Below are positions 32,992 to 40,778 of a stretch of 40,778 nt of DNA, piece after piece; the stretch's first letter is position 1, and every line of letters starts with the position of its first letter. The stretch is from Gracilaria vermiculophylla. Taxonomy: Eukaryota; Rhodophyta; Florideophyceae; Gracilariales; Gracilariaceae. Location: positions 2,758,011 to 2,798,788 of the forward strand of contig JAHNZQ020000172.1 of assembly GCA_019155205.2 (NCBI GenBank), in the 5' to 3' direction. A program made the position numbers and the translations under genes. A model generated the notes under the pieces. The model searched no databases. It was not told the DNA's origin and worked only from the letters and a program-made list of their open reading frames with translations.

Positions 32992-34008
32992 ACGCACTAC
33001 GCCGAACAACCGTCAACGTTTGATGGTACTCATTATCATGATAGTGGCACAACGATAGCTGAATCCGATCCTTCAATACAGTCAAGACACGGGTATGATC
33101 TGCATTCTCTTTCGAAAGCAACCCTATAGATACCACAATCCATATCTACGGTTGATGAACCCACGTTAACCGACGCAATGCGCAGCAAGGAATGGAAGCA
33201 CTGGGAGAATACGATCTAAGAAGAGTTCAAAATTTTCCCTGAAGCAGAAACCTACGAACGGATCACAGAAGTGACATGCAGACCACTCCCTACATCAATC
33301 ATTTTGTGATTGAAGCGAGACGAACACAGGAACCCAGAAAGGCCCAAGGCAAGACTTGTGGCTCGTGGAAATCTACAACAGCTTAAGAGCATTGAGGCCA
33401 AACACTGCTACGTCCCCGTCATAGGTTTCGAGATATTTTGGGTTTTATCATGCCGAGCTTCAATTTTTGTATGGGAGAGACAGCAAGTAGACATTAAAGG
33501 TGCTTTTCTGTGTGCCGCACTTCTCGAGGAGTTTAATGTTGACATTTGCATCACAAAGCGTTTAGGCAATGCTGAAGCCGGTGGTGGCCTTGCAATACCT
33601 AAAAAGTCTCTTTATTGTCTGCGAGAAGCTCCGAAACTGTGGTACCGTACCTTGAAACGCTTTCTTACAAATCTTGGATTCTCTTCAGTATCCGTCTCAA
33701 ATTGTCTGTTTGTGCGATGTGAGAGCAATGGGATGGTTGTTCTGTTGGCGTACATCGACGAAATTATTTTGCTCGGAAATGCTGAACTTGTTCAACAGGC
33801 CGAAGAGGAAATGAAGAAATCCTTTTCGGAAAAGGAACTTGGACATGAGAAAAATTTTCTCCGGGTTAGCATACAGGAAACAGACACGGAAATGGTTTAG
33901 TCTCAAGCAGCGCTGATTGAGATAATTCTTGTAGAAGCAAACATAAAACACTGGAAGCCCGTCAGAACACCTCTGCCAATTTCTCACTCACTTTAAGATT
34001 TGGCTCGT
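32992..34008 (+). pseudogene. Copia reverse transcriptase, YIDE instead of YVDD
   Basis: The same frame as the integrase reads DEPTLTDAMRSKEWKHWENT (fingers, near 33150-33210), then PKARLVARGNLQQ and QQVDIKGAFLCAAL, where DIKGAFL carries the first catalytic Asp. Next come KSLYCLREAPKLWYRTL and LLAYIDEIILLG (33745-33780). The catalytic YVDD is YIDE: the second Asp of the pair is Glu. In-frame stops lie at 33127, 33217, 33307, 33898 and 33994. The order and spacing are those of Ty1/copia RT (RVT_2 type). Confidence 0.9.
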
Positions 34009-34719
34009 GATAGACACGAAGAGGACACCAGTGAAGTGGAGAATGTCCCGTACAGGGAAATATTCGGAAAGCTACTTTTTTTCTCCACGCGAACAAGGCC
34101 AGACATCTCAACTGCTGTTTTGATGTTTGGAAAGTTTCACTCAAAGTACTTGCAAGTGCACTGGAAAGCTATGAAGCATCTTCTTCGGTACTTAAAGGGC
34201 TCGATAGACTATGGATTGTCTATTCCAAAGGGCAGTTCTACAGCCATTCGTGCATAGTCTGATGCCGATTGGGTAAGACAAACAGATGGAAGACGATCAA
34301 GAACAAGAGCACTCATTTGTATCGGTGGAACGCCTGTTATTTGGATATCGAAACGTCAACAATCCATTGCGTTGTCCACTTGCGAAGCCGAATTTAACGC
34401 TTTATCTGAAAGCGTAAGGAATTTGAAGTGGATATTACAGCTCTATAAAGAACTTGGTTTGCATACAAAAAATTCTGTTAAGATCTTTCAGGACAATTTC
34501 CGGAGCATTAAAAAGACCAATGAAGTGCAGAGTATTCGAAATGTGAAACACATTGGCATTTTTTACAACTTTGTCAGGGAAGCTGTTGAGAATGGTCAAG
34601 TTGCGGTTGAATGAACACTCTCTGAACTCAATTACGCGGATTCTTTGACGAAGATCTTGCCAGCACCAACCATGCAGAATCACATCCAAGCACTTCGAAT
34701 CCTACAATCATTTTTGTGA
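34009..34719 (+). pseudogene. Copia RNase H and pol C-terminus
   Basis: The frame continues with NVPYREIFGKLLFFSTRTRP and HWKAMKHLLRYLKGS, the RT-RNase H connection of copia elements. Then come SDADW (first Asp, near 34260), STCEAEFNALSE (Glu, near 34377-34410) and SIRNVKHI where TSHRTKHI-like sequence is usual. The catalytic Asp and Glu are kept; stops lie at 34255 and 34612. After the 34612 TGA the frame still reads LNYADSLTKILP, the typical YADVLTK ending, to a TGA at 34717-34719, the original end of pol. The polypurine tract and 3' LTR follow 7 bp later. Confidence 0.9.
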
Positions 34720-34726
34720 GGGGGCC

Positions 34727-35070
34727 TGTCGGAGAAAGTGGCTCACCATACTGCGTGAAGACGATGAAACAGTACTTTCATTTGATTACCTGATTTCACA
34801 TAAATATGTGTGGCGTAATTGGAATCACCGACATAACATTTTTGTTCAGTTCTGTAGCTGATGCGGCTCAAATTGCATGTGCTCAAAGTGCAGTTGGATG
34901 TCAAAGACATCCTGGTGAACCATCTGTTTTAGGCTCACATTGTCAAATCCATACACTAGATCAATATACCGGTCCTGACACTGAATAGAAGTACTTATAA
35001 ACTGCTTGAATACGCTGGAGTCTTACAACTCTCAGTCAGTCTTGTCGATACACATAAAAAATTCGTGAAA
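34727..35070 (+). repeat. Copia 3' LTR
   Basis: This 344-bp copy of 29429-29771 is preceded by a purine-rich GAGGGGG (34718-34724) directly after the pol stop, a plausible polypurine tract for plus-strand priming. It is followed by the target duplicate TCGTT. The differences from the 5' LTR include several adjacent substitutions near the 3' end. These show that both have mutated since insertion, so the insertion is not recent. Confidence 0.93.
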
Positions 35071-36350
35071 TCGTTGTGTGAGAAGAACCCATTAACCGTT
35101 GCTAATGGAATGGTATAGGTGATGCTAGATACCCGGCTTCGGAACTTAGCTGGTAAACTAGAAATCATCCCCTGGATTCTGATGAAGAACCACGTCACTG
35201 GCTTCAATACGTAACATCTTCTACCCATTCTCCAAAACAAGGAGACTAAGTCCGGGATTGTCGGGCTTTATAGAAATGAAGGTACCCAAATGACGAATGA
35301 CGACCTGTCCTAGGGAAATAAAACGGTACCTCAAGCCCACGAGTCAGAAATTAACCCATCACGAGACATGGATTAATATGAGAGAGAAACAACCGCGAGC
35401 CGACTATCTTCAATTTCATGGACCCCTAGAGGACGCCCGAGGAACAAGATACCAGACATGTCCCAGATATGTATCGCAAACCCCTCTGCAACATGCTTGG
35501 GAAATCTAACTCGATGTGGGATACCACCCTTGGGGAGATCAAGGCAGCAGAACACCGTATTGGTCTGCACCCAAACGCTAGACTAGTGGAGGAGTATCCT
35601 TATAATTATAAATTGAAGCATAAGCTCTGGGACGAAAAATAGTTTCAAGCGGATGGTATGCTCCGTGCGGGGGTTCTTAACCCCACTCAGTCTCCATGGA
35701 CATTTTCAGTTGTACTATCTCTTAAACAGGGCGGATCCTGGAGATTTTTCGTCTACCGTCAGAGTAAAAATGCCGTCCAGATATGCGGTGCGCACCCCTT
35801 TCATTGCACCGACGCCTGCTTTGACTGCCTTGACAGCGTCATTTTATTCACGGCGTGAGAGTCAAAAAGACGCCATTGCCAAGTTTTTGATCTGGTAGAA
35901 GACCACGAGAAGACCGTCTTTGTCTGACATTCTGCTTCATGCGTATACGGTTTGAGCTCACGAATGCGCCTACTACTTTTCAGCATGCTTTCCACTTTTT
36001 GTTGAGCCGCTTCAAATGGCGAACGTGTCTCATATACCTGGATGACATTATTGTTTTCTCGGATAGTGTTGAAGGCCAACCCACCAATGTGAAGGAGGTC
36101 ATGACCGACTTACAGGATGCTGGTATCACATTCAAGCCGATTAAGTGCCCATTATTTCCCACTACTGTCAAATAACTGTGGCATCTGATCCGTTCTGGAC
36201 GATTTTTCGATCGAAAAAGGGCATGGATAATTCATGTCAGGGGCAAATGAATTCCGGAAATAGACAAAGATGTGCACCTTGTTGGGGCTTATAACCTTCT
36301 ATCGGCGGTTCATCCCAAGGTTTTTGAACATAGTTGCACCCCTGAACGTA
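35071..36350 (+). pseudogene. Gypsy RT with intact YLDD box, 5' of Tc1-C (Gypsy-4)
   Basis: The linker PLTVANGMV (near 35090) is followed, after stops, by fingers with GAHPF- and LRAGVLNPTQSPWTFSVVL-like sequence (35640-35730). The palm in frame 35939-36175 reads RFELTNAPTTFQHAFHFLL, SRFKWRTCLIYLDDIIVFSD (YLDD at 36035-36046) and LQDAGITFKPIKC. It then continues as the thumb and start of the connection up to CTPER at 36348. YLDD is one of the standard variants of the catalytic box, so this part alone is intact. The frame is cut at 36350 by Tc1-C and resumes at 37629. Confidence 0.88.
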
Positions 36351-37628
36351 CAGTGCGTTTCAAAAATATATTTCCCGTCAAAAGTGCACCAAAATTGTAC
36401 TGTAGACTAGATTTTGTACGTAGTCTATATAGAATCGTTTCAAAAAGATATATACACCGTCTTCTTTCTATTAAAAATGGCTCGATGCCCGCCACTTTCC
36501 AAACAAGAACAGCTTCAAACAGTAAATTTAAACGCCGAGAAGCATTCCTAAAGAGCTATTGCTAAAACATTAAAGCGTTCTAGGGTCATAATTGCTACTT
36601 TTCTCGAAAACCCGACTCTTTATAGATTAAAACGATCTCCGGGACGCCCGAAGAAGCTCAGCCCAGCAGATAAAAGAAGAATTAAAAGGGTGTTGGGAAA
36701 CGGAAAAGTATCGTGCAAAAAAATTGGAAAATATCCTATTCTAAACGTTTTTAAATCTACTATATAGAGGTAGATAACCAGTACAAATTTATTTAAATAT
36801 ATTAAATTAAAAAACCCTTCTTTCTCCAAGACCATCACAAGTAGAAGAGAGTTGACTGGTGTGTTGGAAAAGCCTACTGGAAAAACCAATGGGAAAATGT
36901 TATTTTTACAAATTAAAAAATGTTCAATTTGGACGGAACAGATTGCTACCAATTTTATTGGCACGATTTTCGTTAGGAACGTCATGAGTTTTATACCAGG
37001 AATGCAGACAGAGGCTCTGTAATGGTTTGTGCAGGCATTTCTGAAAAAGGTCTATCGGAATTTGCCTATATTGAAACAAACATGAATTCGGAAAACATCA
37101 GAAAGTTCTATACAATTATTTGCTACCGTATGGTTTATGTTTTCATGAAGAAAATTTCATTTTTGAACAGGATAATGCTCCTGTACACACTTCATCTGTA
37201 ATCAAAAACTGGCTACAGGAGTCTGAAGTATCTATTTTAGAGTGGCCTGCGCGCTCACCAGATTTGAACCCAATTGAAAACGTTTAATGACTGCTGGGAA
37301 GGATGGTATATGTACATGAAAGGCAATTTCAGACAGTTTTTGAATTCAAAAACTGTATTAAAAATTGCTGGAAATCTATACCAGTTTCAACCGTAAAAAA
37401 GTACATCAATTCGATGCCCAAACGTTGTGTTAGCGTTATACAGAAAAAAGGATGCAAAATAAACTATTGAGTGTAACGCAGTAAAGATTTGTTATTGATG
37501 ATCATATGTTTTTGAATCGGTTTTTTGACTTTTGTCTTTTTTCTGAAACCTATTTCTGTACGCTTACAGTATACTTTTGGTAGTTTTTTGAGATTCCACA
37601 GCATGTCGTATGTTTTTGAAACATTCTG
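36351..37628 (+). mobile_element. Complete Tc1-like transposon inserted in Gypsy-4 (Tc1-C)
   Basis: The 1,278-bp element is flanked by TA on both sides (36349-36350 and 37629-37630). Its ends are inverted: CAGTGCGTTTCAAAAATATA at the left against CAGAATGTTTCAAAAACATA read inward from the right. Each end holds a second, inner copy of GTTTCAAAAA (left 36436-36446, right 37505-37517 as complement), the IR/DR structure. It carries one transposase relic. Its last 230 bp are a direct repeat of 1-226. Removing it with one TA restores the gypsy frame as PERTAVKGK. This is the only Tc1-like element in the window with both ends visible. Confidence 0.92.
36477..37470 (+). pseudogene. Tc1-like transposase, DD34E type, degenerate (Tc1-C)
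   Basis: The start ATG at 36477 (MARCPPLSKQEQLQ) gives a frame of about 331 codons to TGA 37468-37470, the usual size for Tc1. The N-terminus has a helix-turn-helix (RAIAKTLKRSRVIIATFL) and a GRPKKLSPADK hinge typical of Tc1, with an in-frame TAA at 36549. Several frameshifts and stops follow. FTN.K.FNLDG (36905-36930) has Asn where the first catalytic Asp is expected. FEQDNAPVH gives the second Asp at 37171, and PDLNPIEN gives Glu at 37276, 35 codons later. The C-terminus KKYINSMPKRCVSVIQKKG is well kept. It is inactive. Confidence 0.88.
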
Positions 37629-38220
37629 TACTGCGGTGAAAGGAAAACCGAACAAACTGGAGCCCTTCACATTTGCGCAAACGGATGCTTTTAGTTCCCT
37701 ACTATATGTGGGCATCACATTACCAACTCTGTTGTTGTCCCATACCGAATCTTACATACTCCGCGGACACAAACGCAAGCCTCTGCCAAGTTGATTGCGT
37801 CTTCTTTCAATCCACCACGGAGGGTGTTCGACTCCAATTTTGTTTTCGGTTGCGCTCACTTAATTAGCCTGATCGAAATTATTTCGTCTCGAGAAATGAG
37901 TACCTTGACGTCATGGGGGCACTTTTCAGGCAATGCGTTTACCTTAAAGTGGTCTCTTCATCATTTACGTGGACCATTTATCACTGAGATGATTGATAGT
38001 AATCTCCAAATTTCCGCGTTGCCTCGTTCAAAGGAGGCTTCGCTTTGTGGAACATAAATTCCAGGTTATTCACCAGAACGGTGCCCGGAACACCCGTGCC
38101 AACGTCCTGTCGCGCTTGACCTCAGATGAAACAACGCTCCCAAGGGAGGAAGATAACGTCCCATGCGGCACGCCTGATTCAACCAACTCGGGAATATTCT
38201 ACCCGCCAGAGCTGGAATAG
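37629..38220 (+). pseudogene. Gypsy RT end and RNase H, 3' of Tc1-C (Gypsy-4)
   Basis: This segment resumes the gypsy frame with KGKPNKLEPFTFAQTDAF and a LPTLLLSHTESYILRG stretch, the connection region (Q.dAF..L...P.L.LP). In other frames, RSLN.PDRNYFVSRNEYLDV (37850-37905) corresponds to the RNase H ERNY..SEKE segment with its Glu lost. The end HKFQVIHQNGARNTRANVLS (38043-38105) matches VVYKKG.QN.HADALSR of Gypsy-2; the catalytic Asp in HADAL is Asn (RANVL). The stop after the PELE residues is at 38218-38220. Confidence 0.8.
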
Positions 38221-39240
38221 ACCAATGACTAGCAAATTAAGGATGAGATTGGACACGGACTTACTTACCCGCAATGGTGGTCGGTTGCCACACAGCTGTG
38301 CGATTCTATTCGTGGTGCGCGAAAAACAGATTGAAGATCCAGAAGAAGGCCACAAAGCTCTCGCTATTCCAGGCAAGAGCGCCGCTTGAATTCGTCGCCA
38401 TCGATATAGGGCCGTCACTTCTGCACACCCCAAGGAGATAGAAGTTCTTGCTCGTGGTGACGGATTGATTCTTGAAACTAGTTCAAACTTTCTCTTCCTT
38501 AAAATCTACCTATTTTACCATGGGCAGTGCATTCATTACGCGTTAAAGCTTCGTGTTTGGCCCTTCAAAGCAGAAAATTTCCGATAACGGAAAACCAGTT
38601 ACGCCCAAGTTCTTCCAAGATGTATATCGCATCTTGTATGTTGAGAATCCGAAGACGACAACCGTCCATTCTCAATGTAGTGCACAATTCGACCGATTCA
38701 ACGGGACTATAATCGCCTTATGTATTTTTTACGTTCCTCACAAACCCAAAACGTAGGACATGTACATAAACTCTTTCATATTTGCGTGCATTACGCAACT
38801 GCACTAAAAATGTAAGGTGTCGAAATTCCAGCTTGCGTTATTTCAAACTCTAGCTATAGTGGCTTTTGAAGTACAAGAAAAGCTTGGCAATTTCCATTCA
38901 GTGAAGGGTTGTCCCCAAACGTAGATGAAAGAGCTTCCACATTGGGGTTTCTCGACATATCAGTGCCAAATGCAAGCAAAAGCATCCTACAAGCATGAAT
39001 TCGATGCCAGCCTGTGGTCTGAATGCGCGCAGTTTATGGCGGACAGTGATCTCTTTTTCAAACGCAAAGAATACTGCATCCACGAATTGAAGAAGGATGA
39101 TGATGTTTTATCTGCGTTGGACGAAATATTAAAGGTCACCTCAGTTGCCACCAATACCGTTAGGTTTTCCATAAATGACAACCACGAGCGTCTATAATGT
39201 GATCGATCTACACTGGCCCCTGCTCCTTCATCTGAGATTA
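38221..39240 (+). pseudogene. Gypsy integrase (Gypsy-4)
   Basis: The zinc-finger part (38221-38390) is badly scrambled. The core begins near 38388 with EFVAIDIG (first Asp), continues in the frame 38553-38756 with SDNGKPVTPKFFQDVYRILY (second Asp), and then has QFDRFNGT, where Asp replaces the usual Glu of VERFNRT. The C-terminal frame 38925-39197 reads SYKHEFDASLWSE, VTSVATNTVRFSIND and NHERL. It corresponds to the SFDARLR and VVIT.GDKKERLS segment of Gypsy-1, showing a common family. No chromodomain could be shown convincingly after 39240. Confidence 0.85.
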
Positions 39241-40778
39241 TCCTTCGCCGCAATCGGTAAGCCCCAACATTTCTGATTCGTCAGCATTTCCCAATACACC
39301 AATGGAAAGACGGCCTGCTGTCTTATGGCAGACCTTGCGAGGCCTCTTAGACTTCCGGTACGTGTGGGGTGGGCAACAGACCTGGTTGGAGACTCTTGGC
39401 CTACCCGGCCAAGCGGTAGTTTTTTTCGCCGTTGCCGCTGACGCACTTCGAGCTTGTCAGATAATTGCATCGGCACCACCAAGTGGACTCCCTCATCCCA
39501 AGGAGCTACCGAAATTGATTTAAGACTCCCTGAAAGATTTCCAGCTCGGTCCGAATAACGGAACAGAAGACTAGAATACAAGACTGCCGCTGCATGGATC
39601 CACGGCGCAAGCCGCATACCCAAAGCACCTTGCTGGCTGCTAGTACTTAAACCAAACAAAGAGTTAGAGGACGGCCATAAGCAATCAGAGAGTCGTAGGA
39701 CGGCTACTCGGTCGCCACTGCCCTTTAAGAAGTACGAAAGTGCTCTGGGGTTGCTGTTTCGCGACAGCGACGGACCCAGATCTGAATGGAATCCGATGAC
39801 AGTGTAGTTCCGGTTGCTTGCTTTGCCATTCGAATCAGTCGGTAGTTGGTTGGATTGCTTGCACTTGAGATGTGTTATGCGACAAATCGTTGGAGAAATA
39901 CGCGGTGCAGATTGGTCGGATAAAGATAAGTATAGGCTGATTGTTGTGCACGGCGGCTTACTGCCGTGAGTACCGGGAGATTCGGTCGCAATATCTAGTG
40001 TCAGATGCGCACGTATGCATATCCATCGCCAGAGAGCCACTTATAGCGCTATAACGACCCGGATTGCAGGGGTAAGATATGAATCACACATCCTCCGGGA
40101 GGTCTTTTTGCTCCTACTTACGTGTATCCCAGAATTCCAGTCTGCGCCTGTACATGACTTAAAGCACGGCTACTGCCATTGAAAATCCCAGCTAGACGTG
40201 TGTTGGACAACCAGTGCTAGTGTCTCTCTGACCAGCGACCTCATATGAGGTCAATTTTAATTACTTTATAATTAGGTGAAAACACTAAAACTTTTCCCAT
40301 AATTTTTTTTGTTCTGATATCCTTATCATATTGTCGATGCCAGCAGCGCTGCACTGTGTCAACAACAACAAAGGGTGAATTGTGACTGTTACATAAATCA
40401 GAGCCGTCTACAACATTCGTAAACTATAGCATCGTCCACAGATCCTTGCAGAACTGTTGGAACAACTGTCAACAGCCGCGCTCGCCTGGTTACCAGTGAC
40501 ATGGAATTTAAAAACTGTTATGGATCTTTGGGGAAGTCAACAACGGTCATAAGAGTAGTTCAAAATCTTGATGTTCGCAGAATCAACAATCGAAATCTGA
40601 CATTCTTAACGGTAACCTTTGGTTTATCCAATAGTGAGAAAACAGTCACTGCGTCGGTGTTCTCGGAATGCTAGATAAGGGTGCTAGATTGCAAGTTTGT
40701 TAGGGAATCACTCAAAAAAACTACGAAAACGCTAGATTCTGCTAGTTCGCGGTGGTTGGCAAGCAAAAAAAAATATTT
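39241..40778. other. No identifiable gene; probable Gypsy-4 tail then unknown
   Basis: A 270-codon minus-strand frame at 39228-40040 has no recognisable motif and lies opposite the expected integrase tail, so it is treated as a shadow. A weak chromodomain-like reading on the plus strand near 39890-40000 is not strong enough to call. From about 40240 the sequence becomes AT-rich with A and T runs. No LTR, tandem repeat or RNA gene was seen. Confidence 0.35.

Larger units (their letters stand above)
29429..35070 (+). mobile_element. Ty1/copia LTR retrotransposon, near full length, inserted in Gypsy-4
   Basis: It is bounded by two LTRs (29429-29771 and 34727-35070) and flanked by TCGTT at 29424-29428 and 35071-35075. 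The internal order is Gag, protease, integrase, RT, RNase H, with integrase before RT, which defines Ty1/copia. Without the solo LTR in its protease the element would be about 5.1 kb with a single gag-pol frame of about 1,430 codons. That frame is now broken by 11 in-frame stops and two compensating frameshifts. Catalytic residues of integrase and RT are replaced, so it cannot be autonomous. It is the best-preserved retroelement here. Confidence 0.93.
28561..39240 (+). mobile_element. Ty3/gypsy retrotransposon split by copia and Tc1 insertions (Gypsy-4)
   Basis: The host segments are 28561-29428 (Gag end and protease), 35071-36350 (linker and RT to the connection region) and 37629-39240 (connection, RNase H, integrase). 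They are separated by the copia element (29429-35070) and Tc1-C (36351-37628). At both junctions the coding frame continues across the insert once one target duplicate is counted: TCGTT for copia, TA for Tc1-C. The gag end is similar to that of Gypsy-2 on the opposite strand, so both are one family. Without the inserts the preserved part is about 3.8 kb. No LTR of its own was found. Confidence 0.85.

Noticed and set aside
39228..40040. 270-codon minus-strand frame as a gene
   Set aside because: It has no motif, lies opposite the Gypsy-4 integrase tail, and its peptide composition looks random.
1..40778. CRISPR arrays, bacterial operons, phage or plasmid modules
   Set aside because: No regularly spaced repeats, no operon-like gene packing and no prokaryotic genes; all recognised features are eukaryotic transposable elements.

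Overview
This window looks like a gene-poor, repeat-rich stretch of a eukaryotic nuclear genome. No intact host gene, tRNA or rRNA was recognised. Almost everything that can be named is a decayed transposable element: Ty3/gypsy LTR retrotransposons (several copies, both strands), one nearly full-length Ty1/copia element, at least three Tc1-like (DD34E) DNA transposons, and one or more solo LTRs. All coding regions carry stops, frameshifts or replaced catalytic residues. The host cannot be named from the sequence. Chromodomain gypsy, copia and Tc1 elements together would fit a fungus, an oomycete or another repeat-rich protist.

Layout. 1-1330: the 3' end of one Tc1-like element (Tc1-A) abuts, through a TA, the 5'-truncated body of a second (Tc1-B). 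1331-3877: nothing identifiable. 3878-4887: large imperfect inverted repeat (arms about 295 bp). 4645-7044: GC-rich segment with long open frames on both strands, unassigned. 7223-9330 (minus): Gypsy-1, integrase plus chromodomain. 10306-13260 (minus): Gypsy-2, with Gag end, protease, linker, RNase H and integrase; the reverse transcriptase palm is missing and an LTR-like repeat sits in its gag. 14583-15172 (minus): faint pol relic. 18278-23000 (plus): Gypsy-3, gag to integrase, with a 564-bp solo LTR inside its reverse transcriptase. 23270-24400 (minus): Gypsy-5, RNase H/integrase relic of another lineage. 28561-39240 (plus): Gypsy-4, split by a copia element (29429-35070) and by a complete Tc1-like element, Tc1-C (36351-37628). 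The copia element is itself split by a 494-bp solo LTR (30840-31333). The tail to 40778 holds nothing I can identify.

The best-supported result is the nesting order. At four junctions I can see target-site duplications (TCGTT, TTGAG/TTGAC, TACCT, TA), and in each case conceptual removal of the insert plus one duplicate rejoins the host element's reading frame. The order inside Gypsy-4 is gypsy first, then copia, then the solo-LTR family, with Tc1-C inserted independently. I found no new defence, metabolic or regulatory system. The unexplained items are the inverted repeat, the GC-rich open-frame block and several blank intervals.
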